Assembly: GCA_016297005.1 (NCBI GenBank)
Contig: JAEDHK010000001.1
Span: forward strand, 310,001-374,000
From: Clostridia bacterium
Lineage (GTDB): Bacteria > Bacillota > Clostridia > Christensenellales > DTU072
Direction: 5' to 3'
Length of the DNA: 64,000 bases
The notes under the pieces are model-generated. The model saw nothing but the letters and a program-made list of their open reading frames with translations. It made no database searches and was not told the origin of the DNA. The stretch's first letter is position 1; each line of letters opens with the position of its first letter. This document shows, piece by piece, positions 1 to 11,000 of this stretch. The position numbers and the translations under genes were made by a program.

Positions 1-1079
1 AGCGCATAATAGACGACTGCGGAGCGAATGGCCGAGTCAGCGTCCGCTTTGACCTCGGTATAAACGACGCCGTCGTTATTGAGTCTGACGTCGATCGTGG
101 GCAAGGCGGGGAGATTCGCGTCCAGATAGGTCAATCTGAGCCATTTTTTGAGCGTTCCGAAGCAGTCTTTGTTGACGTTATCCGAATACCCGTTGCAGAC
201 GTACATCCGGAATTTTTCCTGCCCGTTCAGCAGCGAAAGGAAATAAGTTCTGTCTACGTCCGAAATGGTGTCGTTACTGCCGATTGCGACGAAAATGGGG
301 ATGTCTCTGTTTTTTAAATAAGAAACTCCGGCGACGCCCGTTATCCAGGCGAGATCGTCGTGCGTTATTTTCAGTTCTTGTCCGGAATAAACGGGATAAC
401 TCAGCAGTTCTTTATATCCGGCCGCACAGACGCAGCCCAGACCGCGTATGCGAGAGTCGATTCCGGCCGCTTGCATGGCGTATTCCACACCGTCGCGGAT
501 CCCGATCACAATCGTATCTTTTATCCCGAATTCTTTTTCGATAAAAGTAACCGAGCGGCGCAGAATAAGGGCGTAGAGATAAGGACAGGTCTCTTTGGCG
601 GTGGGCAGGACTTTATTCAGGTGTCCGTTATCCCGACCGTATTCTCCGTAAGAAACGCAAGTTGGAAAATGCGTCGTGCTGTCCGGACGGATCTTGCAGT
701 AGTCCGGCACGAAAACGGTATAGCCGTCCTTCGTCAATTCCGTGATAATCTCTCGTTGGGCTTCTTTTCCGTACTCCTGAACGATCAATATGGCGCGTTT
801 GGAGGGGACGTCCGGTTGGTATACGTCGATCTCTGCGAGAAGCGCGTCTTCCCCGTATGATTTAACGGTAAAAGTGTGCCTGATTTCTCCGTCGGAAACC
901 GCGTCCAACGCGTCGGCGTACGGATCGAAGTCCGCCCAGATTTCTTTTGGCGTCAGACAGTTCATCCCGCCGGTCGGATGCAAAGGAATATCGCTTTTTG
1001 CATACATTTCCGCATTCTGATATGCAATATAATTCTTTTTTGCTTCCGTTTCCGGATTATAAGAGCCTTTCCTGATCAT
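1..1079 (-). CDS. Alpha/beta-hydrolase-fold protein, catalytically degenerate (3' end cut by window)
   Basis: This minus-strand frame stays open from the ATG at 1079 to the window edge, so the C-terminus is missing. AAGAGGA lies 6 bases upstream of the ATG, and the start is 16 bases after the preceding lipoprotein gene, so it is the third gene of the 4661-to-1 operon. The translation follows an alpha/beta hydrolase: a strand with ILIVQEYG, an elbow region IVIGIRDG, then VAIGSNDTISD for the usual acid loop, and KKWLRLTYL near the end of the domain. At the nucleophile elbow (G-x-S-x-G in the family) the middle residue is Arg, and the usual histidine loop reads NGYSDN with no His. The acid-loop Asp is kept. 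This looks like a pseudoenzyme related to esterases or PhoPQ-activated proteins. I see no signal peptide at this start. The fold call is by motif only. Confidence 0.7.
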   Translation of the reverse strand, partial: MIRKGSYNPETEAKKNYIAYQNAEMYAKSDIPLHPTGGMNCLTPKEIWADFDPYADALDAVSDGEIRHTFTVKSYGEDALLAEIDVYQPDVPSKRAILIVQEYGKEAQREIITELTKDGYTVFVPDYCKIRPDSTTHFPTCVSYGEYGRDNGHLNKVLPTAKETCPYLYALILRRSVTFIEKEFGIKDTIVIGIRDGVEYAMQAAGIDSRIRGLGCVCAAGYKELLSYPVYSGQELKITHDDLAWITGVAGVSYLKNRDIPIFVAIGSNDTISDVDRTYFLSLLNGQEKFRMYVCNGYSDNVNKDCFGTLKKWLRLTYLDANLPALPTIDVRLNNDGVVYTEVKADADSAIRSAVVYYA

Positions 1080-1095
1080 TTTTATTCCTCTTGTT

Positions 1096-1797
1096 TTATT
1101 TCGCGGCAGGTAGAAAGTAGTCGTTTTCTCCGTCGCTGACAACGATGTCCTCGATTCTGATCGAACGATTCGTTCCCGTCCACTCGAAAGAGAAGAAAGC
1201 GCCTGTGCTTTGCGGCTCGTTGCCACTTATCAATACGTTTATGCCGTCGTTCGTCGTTTTTTTCCAGTAATAATCCGTCATCTTTCCCAATACCGTTCCG
1301 GTTACTTCGGAAAGGCCGTCGTCGAAAGACGCGTCTATGCCGGTAATCCTGAACGAAAACGCGCGTACGGCGATATCGCAAGAACGCAAATTCAATTCGA
1401 AGATAGTTTTGTCCTCGGAAACTGTCTTCTGAATGTCGATACGGGTTTTCGTGACGATCGGCCTGGAAGCGTCTTCTTTATTGTATACAAGATAGGATAT
1501 CTCGTTACTCGTCAGACCTGCATAAACGGCGTGCAGCTTCTTTTGTCCCGTGGTGGACGTGTCGAACCCGACGATCATATCCGTAGTGCAGGGGATGTCC
1601 CGATATTGTCCTTTTCCGTTGACGAGTCTCAGCTTTACTCCGTCCAGAGTCAGTTCCTGATCGACGGTATAGTTGACGGAAAAATCAGCGTGCTGTAAGT
1701 GAATGGACTCCGGCTTGAACTCTTCCTTTTCGCAAGAACCAAGAAGGAGCAGACCCATCAGCAGTATGATCGGAAGAAAAAAAGATGTTTTTTTCAT
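1096..1797 (-). CDS. Lipoprotein with bacterial Ig-like (Big_3-type) domain
   Basis: A 233-residue protein with a classic lipoprotein signal: MKKTSFF, a hydrophobic core and lipobox LLGSC with the lipidated Cys at about residue 21. Residues about 40-115 match the Ig-like pattern used by Bacillota surface proteins, with a 'DGVKLRLVNGKG' strand and then 'IVGFDTSTTGQKKLHAVYAG'. The rest (about 120-233) is probably another beta domain of unknown role. Its ATG overlaps the stop of the upstream protease as ATGA, and GGAGG lies 5 bases upstream inside that gene, so the two are translationally coupled. It should sit on the outer face of the membrane beside the protease. The function is unknown. Confidence 0.8.
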   Translation of the reverse strand: MKKTSFFLPIILLMGLLLLGSCEKEEFKPESIHLQHADFSVNYTVDQELTLDGVKLRLVNGKGQYRDIPCTTDMIVGFDTSTTGQKKLHAVYAGLTSNEISYLVYNKEDASRPIVTKTRIDIQKTVSEDKTIFELNLRSCDIAVRAFSFRITGIDASFDDGLSEVTGTVLGKMTDYYWKKTTNDGINVLISGNEPQSTGAFFSFEWTGTNRSIRIEDIVVSDGENDYFLPAAK

Positions 1798-4661
1798 TTT
1801 CCCTCCTTATAGAGTTCGTCCGTCAAAATAACGTAGTCGGTCAGAGTGTATTTGTTGTCGCCGTTTTTATCGAACAAATCGGCTTTTGCGTTCGTTTCTT
1901 TGTTAATAATGCCTCTTTTCCAATAGATTATATCCTTATCGTCCACTTTTCCGTCGTTGTTTCCGTCGCCGGAACGGAAAACGGAATATCTCTTGATTAT
2001 GACTCCTTCCGAGTTGGACAGAACAATCTTAATGTCGTTTTGCACGGAAAGCGCGCCGTACGTTTCGGGCAGGACGGTATATACGTCCTTACCTACCGTG
2101 TACGTGTAGTCGACGTTCAGATAGCTCCCCAGTTTTTCGGCAAGGTCGTTTAAGGTATGATCCTGTTCCAGAATGATCATAGAAGAGTCTTCTTTGATAC
2201 GGAGACCGCCGTTTTGCACGGAAAGCAGGTTCCCGGGGAGCGGCAGAACTTCAACGTCCATGACCAGAGTTGCGTCTTCGAGGTTGAGCCGGAGCGACTG
2301 TTTTCCTACGCCGGTAGGCGAGTATCCGGAAAATGCCGAATAATAGTTTTCCAACGGCAGGGCGTTGTCGCCGTCCAAAGAGTACTCTCCGAAAGAAATC
2401 TGTATTTTTCCACCGGACAGATCGAGCGCCTCGCCGTACCTGTACTGTCGTTTCGGATCGGCGACAAGAGCGACGGAAGAAATGCGGTGGGGGACGTTAT
2501 AGACGTAAGTGACGCAGGTCACGTTTTCGTTCGCCTTGGATCGAACGGTAACGTTTGTTTTTGCGTATTCGTATTCTCCCTCGGATTCGACGATGAATTC
2601 GGTTGATTCGAGAGCTTTTTCCATACCGTCCTTGTACGTGGCGACGACGTTGAAACGAGGTTGAACGGTGTCGCCGCGTATATGCCTCGTGTTCTTTTCG
2701 TCGACGCGTAAAGAAACGAGATCGCTATGAACTTCGACGGTAAAGTGTACGCGCACGTCGTCCTTATAGACGGCGGTTATGTCCTGTACGCCGCTCTTTT
2801 CCGCGTCAAAACCGATGAAAGACCAGCTTTCCGCTTCTTCGTCGAGATAGACGATGGTTTTTTTGCCGGAAGAGTATTCCGCTTGAATGGTTAGACCGTT
2901 CGGCAAAAAAGCTTCTCCCGTCGTATAGTCGAGCTTGGTCGGCAAAGAAACGACGGTTGCAGATTTGCTTTCCAATTGGTCGTAGATGGTCAGTCTGTAC
3001 GGGAAGACGTACGTTCCGTACTCGTCCGTGTATTCGATATAGGCGTCTTTTCCCTCCTCGCAAACGTCGTAGAGGTCGTCTCCGCCGAGAAGCACAATGT
3101 TATCTTCGTTCGCACGATATAATCCGCGGTTTCTTCGCTTGATATAAAGATTGAGTTGCGATTTGATGTCGTCGCCGTAGTAGACTACGACTTCCTTTTT
3201 GTTGCCGGTGTTGCCCATGACGTAGGACGCCTCTTCGTCTATTTCCGAACTGTCGTACGCGCCGAGGTCGACGTGGAAAGTAACTTGCTCGGGCGATTCG
3301 GAAAGGACGGTAATAACGATGCCGGTGTTGCTGCCGTCGGTAAGATAAATACAATTCGGATCGTATGCCCCGGAAATCGTCTCGTTTCCGAGCGAAGAGA
3401 ACCGCGGATTACTTAGGCTTATATAAGCGTAAGAAAGGTTTTCTTTATCTCGTTCGGACAATCCGCTGAGCACGGAGACTTCCGGGCGATAAAAGAAAAC
3501 TTCGTCCGGATAAGCGGTGCTGTGATATCGTCCGTTTTTATTCCCTTCTTCGGCATTGGTGTTGATACGATAGACGATCAGTCCGCTCCCGGGGAGATCT
3601 TTGTCGTACGTCGTTACGTCGTTCCGACGGTATTCTATCCAGATGCTTTCGTTCGGAGAGGACGTTCCGTTATCAACGGTCAATTTATAGGCGAGCGTCT
3701 GGTCGCGCCCCGTGACCGTGGTCGGCGTCAAGGTATAATCTCCGCTTTTCTCCATTTCAACAATCTGATTATCGTCGACAAAAGATAGATATTTCCAACG
3801 CAGATAGGTCGTCATGAATTGCGGCGTTTTACAGTCGAGGTGCATCAGATCCCAGTATCCGACGGGAAGCCGTTGAGGACTTTCGTTGTAGTGGTATAAA
3901 TCGGGCAAGTCGCCTACGGCGTGTCCGATCTCGTGACAGATCTGTCCGATCTTGGAAGAAATGCTTTCGATAAAAAAGAAAGTATACTCGCCTACGCGTT
4001 TACCGTTCAAGGAAGCGGAAGAAGTAGAGTACGCCTCGCGCGTGATGTCATGCAGATTCCAGGAATGCGGCCACATGATTCTGTTCCAATCTTTTTCGCG
4101 GGCATCTCCGCTGACAAGAAAAGTAACGCAGTCGATAAAGCCGTCGTCGTTAACGTCGAGGTCGAGACCGGAAAAATCAAAGTAAATCGAAGCCTCGTAC
4201 ACGGCGTTATTTAATAAGTCGCTCTCCGGTTTCGTCCTCTTGGGACCGGACGCATAGTTGTTGGAAGTGTAATAAGAACGAGTCTGCGAGTCGCGGTAAA
4301 CGAAGAAAGATCCGTCGTCATAGGCCGGGAAAACGGAGGTAATGGAAAATGCTCCGTAGCTCAGATCGTTATAGTAGTCTTTGATGGAATTATCGCTGCC
4401 GTTGAAACGGTTCGTCAGATCGCTCGGAACGGAAGAGCGGACGTCGGTCGGACTTTCGTCCGCAAAGCAAATAAAAATAACGACGTTGTTCACGCTGCCG
4501 TATGAGACGATGGGATCGGACTGGTCGGAAGCGGCGACGAAGCGGGCGGTTTTTTCATGGAACGAATCTTGCGCAGGCGCGGCGCAACTTGCGCTCGCAA
4601 TACAAAAAGCGATCGACAAAAAGCCTAACAGAAGCAGACGGGACAGCTTATTCTTTACCAT
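1794..4661 (-). CDS. Secreted M6-like zinc metalloprotease with Ig-like and dockerin-like domains
   Basis: A 955-residue exported protein. The N-terminal signal (about 1-27) ends near SASCAAPAQ, so it may be cleaved or lipidated at Cys26. Residues about 55-420 form an immune-inhibitor-A-like (M6) peptidase, with HEIGHAVGDLPDLYHY at 243-258 giving zinc ligands His243 and His247 and catalytic Glu244. The family motif is usually HExxHxxGLPD; here one extra residue sits between Gly250 and Pro253. Later regions contain Ig-like sequence (for example 'AEKSGVQDITAVYKDD'). The last 60 residues hold two calcium-loop-like repeats (DGNNDGKVDDKD and DKNGDNKYTLTD), like a type I dockerin. It heads a three-gene operon and has its own near-consensus promoter. 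It probably degrades extracellular protein and may dock onto a cohesin partner; the substrate is unknown. Confidence 0.85.
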   Translation of the reverse strand: MVKNKLSRLLLLGFLSIAFCIASASCAAPAQDSFHEKTARFVAASDQSDPIVSYGSVNNVVIFICFADESPTDVRSSVPSDLTNRFNGSDNSIKDYYNDLSYGAFSITSVFPAYDDGSFFVYRDSQTRSYYTSNNYASGPKRTKPESDLLNNAVYEASIYFDFSGLDLDVNDDGFIDCVTFLVSGDAREKDWNRIMWPHSWNLHDITREAYSTSSASLNGKRVGEYTFFFIESISSKIGQICHEIGHAVGDLPDLYHYNESPQRLPVGYWDLMHLDCKTPQFMTTYLRWKYLSFVDDNQIVEMEKSGDYTLTPTTVTGRDQTLAYKLTVDNGTSSPNESIWIEYRRNDVTTYDKDLPGSGLIVYRINTNAEEGNKNGRYHSTAYPDEVFFYRPEVSVLSGLSERDKENLSYAYISLSNPRFSSLGNETISGAYDPNCIYLTDGSNTGIVITVLSESPEQVTFHVDLGAYDSSEIDEEASYVMGNTGNKKEVVVYYGDDIKSQLNLYIKRRNRGLYRANEDNIVLLGGDDLYDVCEEGKDAYIEYTDEYGTYVFPYRLTIYDQLESKSATVVSLPTKLDYTTGEAFLPNGLTIQAEYSSGKKTIVYLDEEAESWSFIGFDAEKSGVQDITAVYKDDVRVHFTVEVHSDLVSLRVDEKNTRHIRGDTVQPRFNVVATYKDGMEKALESTEFIVESEGEYEYAKTNVTVRSKANENVTCVTYVYNVPHRISSVALVADPKRQYRYGEALDLSGGKIQISFGEYSLDGDNALPLENYYSAFSGYSPTGVGKQSLRLNLEDATLVMDVEVLPLPGNLLSVQNGGLRIKEDSSMIILEQDHTLNDLAEKLGSYLNVDYTYTVGKDVYTVLPETYGALSVQNDIKIVLSNSEGVIIKRYSVFRSGDGNNDGKVDDKDIIYWKRGIINKETNAKADLFDKNGDNKYTLTDYVILTDELYKEGK

Positions 4662-4668
4662 AATAATA

Positions 4669-4697
4669 ATTATATATTTTTAATATATCCTTGTCAA
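4669..4697 (-). promoter_or_regulatory. Sigma-A promoter of the 4661-1 operon, leaderless geometry
   Basis: Read on the minus strand, TTGACA (4697-4692), a 17-base spacer and TATAAT (4674-4669) form a perfect consensus. Only 7 bases separate the -10 from the ATG at 4661, so transcription should start at or next to the A of the start codon. No ribosome site is present. Confidence 0.85.
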
Positions 4698-5016
4698 GCG
4701 CTGCCGCCCAAACAGTACTCTCTACGATATGCGGTCAAGATAACGTTAAGAAAAGGTCGGGCTGTTCGGGAGCGCGCTGAGAGACGCTTTTGCCGTTTTC
4801 CGCTATTGCTTTAAAAATAAAAAACATTATTACAGGATACTTTATAACTAAAAAAGGTATCCGTAACACAAAATATTTATTATTTTTTTACACGTGATTA
4901 TGTAATTAAAACAAGTCGGAAAGCAGTAAAAATAAGGTCTTTATAGGACGATCATTATAAGCGGAAGGAAGTAGAAAAGGTTTTTGCTGAAATTAAGAAT
5001 TTTTTTGTTTTGGGGC

Positions 5017-5045
5017 TTGAAATCGGTATAAGGATATGTTATAAT
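5017..5045 (+). promoter_or_regulatory. Sigma-A promoter of the large GLUG/MBG protein, near-leaderless
   Basis: TTGAAA (5017-5022), a 17-base spacer and TATAAT (5040-5045). The ATG follows 10 bases after the -10, so the expected transcript has only 0-4 untranslated bases. There is no purine-rich ribosome site before the ATG. Confidence 0.85.
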
Positions 5046-5055
5046 CTCTTTACAT

Positions 5056-8000
5056 ATGAAAAAATATTTATTTTCGCGCGTATATGTAACGTTCGCTGTT
5101 CTTGCGATTCTGCTCGCTTCGTTCGTTTTTTCTCTTTCCCTTTTTTCCGGGCTATCGGCGGATGCCGCCGACGACGTGGTAGAAATTTCTTCCGTGGAAC
5201 AAATGGTCGCTTTTTCCCGGGAAATGCAATCGGCTACGGGATTGGGTCTTCGTGTTGAATTGAAAGCCGACCTGGATCTGTCGGGTACGGACTTTATGCC
5301 GATCGGAAATTCTTCTTACAGCTTCGAAGGATCGTTCTACGGTAACGATCATACGCTTACCGTGTCCGTCGACAGCACGTCGGGCGCCGCGGGCGTATTC
5401 AGAAATACCGGATCGAGGTGTCTTATTTCCGGACTGACGGTAAAAGGCTTTGTTCGCGGTAATAACTACGTTGGCGGCATCGTCGGCGACGCCGACGGCG
5501 GTCGAATAGAAAAATGCATTTCTTTCGTTGACGTAACCGGAAACAACTACGTAGGCGGTATCGCCGGTAGTTGTAAAGGTACGATTACGTCCTGTTCTTC
5601 TTTCGCCACCGTCCGGGCTCGTAACACTTTCGGCGGTGTGGTCGGCGCGTTGCAAGGAAGCCGTTCTTCCTTGCAAGAAAGCGTCTTTATAGGTAAGATC
5701 GTCTCCAATAACGGCACCGTTTTCGGCGGACTCGCAGGTAGCAGCATGGGCGAATTGAAGAACAACTATGCCGTTCCGGCTTTCGAGGGCAGCCTCGCCG
5801 TTTCTTATGGGTCGGTGGTAGGGACTCTTTCTTCGACGAACAATGGAGTATCCTATTGTTACGGCGTGTCCGAAAAAGACCCCGTCGGCAGTAACTCTTC
5901 CGGCGCGTTGCCCGATACTTTATCTTCAAAAACGACTTACGATTTTCTTTCCGGTTCCGTCCTCTTCGGCGATGATACCGCGCTCGCATACCCGAAATTT
6001 CGCATTGGCTTCGGTTATTATCCATGCCCGGCATATCTTTTGAATAACGATAAAAGCGACTTTGTCGCTCCTTATTCAGACTTATGCGCGGATCGCTTTT
6101 CCGTTTGCCTGTTCGCTTCGGGCGTCGGTTCCGTTACGGAGCCGTTTACGGTAAAGACCGCCCTGCAATGGGATCTTTTCGTTCGTAACTCCCGTCTGTA
6201 CGACTATGCGAATAAAAAGGTTGTTCTCGGAGCCGCCGTTTCGGCGGGCTCGGTAAGTAGCGTAGGTTCGGTCGAACTGCCTTTTGCCGGGGTGTTCGAC
6301 GGACAGGATAATATGCTTTCGTTTAATTGTTCTTCGGTAGAAGATAACGTCGGCTTGTTCGCCGCAGTAAACGGCGCCACGATCAGAAACGTTCAACTTT
6401 CCGGACAGGTGACCGGTTCAGATTACGTTGCTCTCGTTGCCGGTCGCGTTGCGGGAGAAGAAAACGTCTTTACAGATATTACCGTGCTCGAAGGATCCGT
6501 TGCGTCCGGATCTTCATACGTGGGGGCTATCGTGGGCGGAACGGAAACGGGCGCAAGCGTTACCGCGACGGGTTGCGTTACTTCCGCCTCGGTGTTCGGC
6601 AATAATTACGTCGGAGGCGTCGTCGGTTCCGGCCTTGGTGCAATAACGATAAACGATTGCGTAAACAACGGCGTGATCACGGACGGATTTAACGGCGGCC
6701 AATACGTAGGCGGCGTTTTCGGAAAGCTGCACGGTACGATCGATCTGTCCGAACTGACGAATATAGGAACGATTTATGCGCCCGGTTGTACCGACGTAGG
6801 CGGAATAGGCGGTTCGTTCGGAGGCGGAAGCCTTTCTTTGGTCAGTTGCGTTGCCTCCGTTTCCGGCCGTTTTAACGTGGGCGGTTTGTTCGGATCGGTC
6901 GCGGAGAATACGAATATTGTTTCCGCCGCCTATGCGGGTAAGATTACCGGCGTGAACGCGCTCGGCGGCGCCGTGGGTAATTTGCCCCCCTCTCTTACGT
7001 TGTCAGTCGAAGATTTTTATTGCGTTCCTACCTTTGAAAAAGACAAGGCGATCGCTTTATCCGAGCCTTTCCGCGCTTTTTGCGTCGTTTCTCCCTCGAT
7101 CGAATCGGCGACGGGGCTTTCCGGCGCGTACGAATATATCGCGTCGGACGATTCTTTCCGCCCGACGGTAGACGCGGCGCCGCAGACAGGTAAGAAGTAT
7201 TATCGCTTCGTGTCGGTCGTTACACTTCATAACGTCTATTACGACTCGGACGTTTATTTAAGTTATAATACCAACGGCGCAAACGCTTGCAGCACCGTGT
7301 CATTGACGGACGGAGACCGCGCCCGTTTTAATGCGACGGATGCCTGGAAGGAAGTTGCGCCCACCCTTTCGGGTGGATATTATCCCGTGCCTGCTTATGC
7401 CGATCAAACGCTTTTTATGACCGGATACTTTGCCGGAGGTACGGGCGAAGAACAAGATCCCATCCGTATTTCCAATGAAAAACAACTCAGAAATTTTGCC
7501 GAATTCTTTAATTCCTATCCCACGTTGGTTACCGGTAAATACTTCTTGCAGACGAGCGATATCGTCCTGAAAAGAACTTTCCCCGTGGTTTCTTATTTTA
7601 ACGGTACGTACGACGGACAAAATTATTGTATCTCCGATCTTCGCATAGAATCGGCCGAAACGAACGTCGGTTTGTTCGGTACGGCTTCCGGCACGTTGAA
7701 AAATATCTGCGTCGACGGCGGCGGTATCGTCGCCTCGTCCTCCGGCGTTGTCGGCGGTCTGGTCGCCGCAAGTAACGCGGAGATCGTGCGTTGTTACGTT
7801 GCTCTCGATATCGTTTGCGAAAACGCTTCTTGTTGCGGCGGACTCGTCGGTATCAACGAGGGGAACGTCAGCACTTCTTTCTACGCCGGTAAAATCCTCG
7901 GCGGCGTTTGCACGGGCGGTTTGATCGGAAGAAACAACGGCGGCGTCGTCTCCGACGTTTTTACGACGGGCGTTCTTTACGGCTCTCAGATTCTCGGCGG

Positions 8001-11000
8001 TGTCATCGGCAATAATAACGCGGGGCGTTTGTCTTATGCTCTTACCAACGTTATCGCCGAACTGACGCAAAACGCCGGGACTTGTTCGATCGGCGGTCTT
8101 GTCGGCGAAAATAAGGCCGGGGCGACGGGCGGAGATACGGGTAGGATTCTTGCCTGTCTTTCCAACGCAACGCTTATTTTCGGATCTGACGTCAAAAAAG
8201 GCGGTTTGGTCGGAAATCTGATCTCCGGCTTTATAGCGACGGGCGACGTCGACGGAGACGGAATAAACGACAATAGCTATTACAATATCGATTATGCAAA
8301 CGGCATCGGTAACGACGGCATGGGTACGACGACGAACATTATTCTGGCGACTTCCGTCGTGGCGGGGGGCGAAGAAGTCCGCACTTTCCGTTTGCCGCAT
8401 TTTACCTATAACGGACTGGGCGTGTACAACCCGGCGTGCGACGCCAGGTATGCTTTGAGACCGACGGAAATAGCCGAGTGGGCCGCTAACGTTTATAGGG
8501 TCAATCAATATTCGGCGCGCGGGGCCGAAATGATTATGTGGAAATACGATTATTCCGTCGATCTGACAGCCTATCCGCGCGGCTCGGAAAACAATCCGTA
8601 TCTTATCTCCGTGCCGGCGGAACTCGCCTTTCTCTGCGATTCCACTCGGTATACCGACTATACCGGAAAGTATTTCGTTTTAACGAACGATCTCAATATG
8701 TCCGGTATAGAGATGTTTACTCCCATCGGGTTTTACGGAGATTTTGATTCCAATTACGCCTTTAACGGCCGTTTTGATGGACAAGGACATACGATCAAGA
8801 ATCTTACCATCGATTTTTATGCGTATCAAAACAGCGCGGGATATCGGGATGAAAGTAATAAATACGTCGCGTTATTCGGGTATACCGGTAGCGATTTTGT
8901 TTTGAAGAGACTGGTAATGGATTCTTCTTGCCGTATTTGCGGCGGGCAGTATACGGCGTCTTTCGTCGGGTTCTTTAACGGAAAGATCGAAGAGTGTTAT
9001 TCTGCATGCGATCTTGTTTCCGTTACCAAAGCCAACGTGACGTCCGCATCTTACCTTCCGGATTCCTATCTCGTCTGGACTTCGGAAGGACATTACGTTC
9101 TTTCTTCCGAGCCTTATTCATCGACGACGACTTATTATACCGCCGCGTCGGACGTCGGCGGTTTCGTCGGAAGTCTCGCAACGTCCGGGTGCCGGATCAC
9201 GGGATCGGTCTTTGCCGGTTCTTTGCCTGCGGTGAGCGGTGCGTACGGTTTCGTCGGCGTTACAGGCACTTCTCTTAGTTTGATAACCGACAATAGTTGG
9301 TATCTGACAACCGACGACCAATACTCTTACGAAAACAGTTATGGCCGAGTGCTTGTCGATTATACCGACGAGACGAACGGCGGTGCCGTCGCCGTCAATA
9401 ACGATTGGGACGGAAAAGGCTTTTATTTTACTTTGACCGCCAACGCAAACTATTATCCATTTATTTACAACAACAATCTCGACGCTTTGGCCTATGCGTC
9501 GTCTTATCGTCTTGTCTCGAACACACAGGTTAAGTATCAGATTCGTTATTGTCAGGAAGTCACTTTCACAGTAAATAACAATTTGATCGGTACGGAAACG
9601 ATACTAACGGCGCAAGGCAGTGTGCCGACAGTGGACGAAAAGTATTACTATTATAAGGGACAGGCAGGGAGAGTAACTTATACCTGGAAAAAGCACGGCT
9701 ACTACCTGGTCGACGCGGTAGAAGTAAACGGCGTGGTTTCTTCCCTTGCAGGCGGCATCATGAACGGAACGGAGGAGGAAATGATCTATTCCTTTGTGAT
9801 GGGCGAGGCTGTTACCGTCTTTGATATCGCCGTGAACGTTGCCGAAATAACAGATTCGGTATTTAAGTTTACGGGATCCGTTTCGTTCGATTATAACGGA
9901 GAAGATCATTCGGTAGAATATACGGTCGGAGGTGGTTTTTCCGTCTCCGTTTCTTACGTCAACAAGGCGTCAAACACGCGGACCGATCTGCATAACGCCG
10001 CTTCTTATCTTGCGGTTGCGTCCTTGCGTTTCGACGGAGACGCTACCATTATCGGAAAAAAAGAAATAGACTGTGAAGTCCTTCCGAAAACTCTTACCAT
10101 TTCCGATAGAGCCGACCTTGCGTATCTGGGACAAAAAGTGTACGATGGTAGTTCCGCTTCCCGCGTTAACCTTGCCGATCTGTCCATCCTGACGGGCGTT
10201 TTGACCGGAGATGAAGAGAGTTTGGCTGTTTCTGTACTCGTTACGTGGGATTCCGCCGACAGCGGAACAAACAAGACTTATTCTCTGACCGAATTCGAGG
10301 TGTCCCTCACCGGGAATTACACCTTTGCGCCCGGCTATGAACTGACCTCATTAACAGGCGGCGCTATTGACCGTCGTCGCGTCGTAGTCGCCGTATCGGG
10401 TACCGAACCGCAGACGTTTGGTTCCGCAGAGTACCAGGTCTCGACCGTCGTTTATTCCGGGAAGAGTCCCGTCGCGCCTTCGGACGCGCACGTGGTAAGC
10501 GTGGGTTGGACATATACGAGAATGGACGTATCGGGCGGAGATCTCGTTGTCGATTCTTCCTGGTCCGGTAAGTACGACGTCGGCTATTACAGGATGGATC
10601 CCACCCTTGCCGACGAGACAAATCACTACCTTGACCTGGAAGGGAAAACTTATTTACTGCATATTGTTCCTTACGCGGTAGAATCGGTCACGCTCGTTTA
10701 CAACAAATTGAAGTATACCGGTTCGCCTCTTACTTCTTCCGTTACGGCGTACTTTGCCGGAGTGGGCGAGGACGGATCTCGTCAGAACGTTTCCATCGCC
10801 TATTACGTTCGCAAAGCGGACGTGACGGAAAGCACGTTCGGTAGCGGATTGTTCGTCCGGGACGAAAGAGGAAAGACTTTCGTCGAAGCAACGGAGTATT
10901 CTTCGACGGCTTCTTATTACGTTACCGCAACGTTAAAGAAGGCCGGTTCGTATTATGCCGTATGCCGCTCTTTGAACGATAACTATTTTGTAGACGCGGA

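Larger units (their letters stand above)
4662..5055. other. Divergent intergenic region
   Basis: This 394-base AT-rich gap separates the minus-strand protease operon from the large surface protein. Apart from the two promoters at its ends it has no open frame I would defend. The only other structure I see is an inverted repeat, GGATAC at 4835-4840 and GTATCC at 4857-4862 around an AT-rich 16-base centre, which could be a regulator site or a weak hairpin. Confidence 0.5.

Noticed and set aside
7300..8508. A 402-residue antisense frame over the GLUG region
   Set aside because: It is antisense to the repeats, arginine-rich and without motifs, as expected for a shadow.
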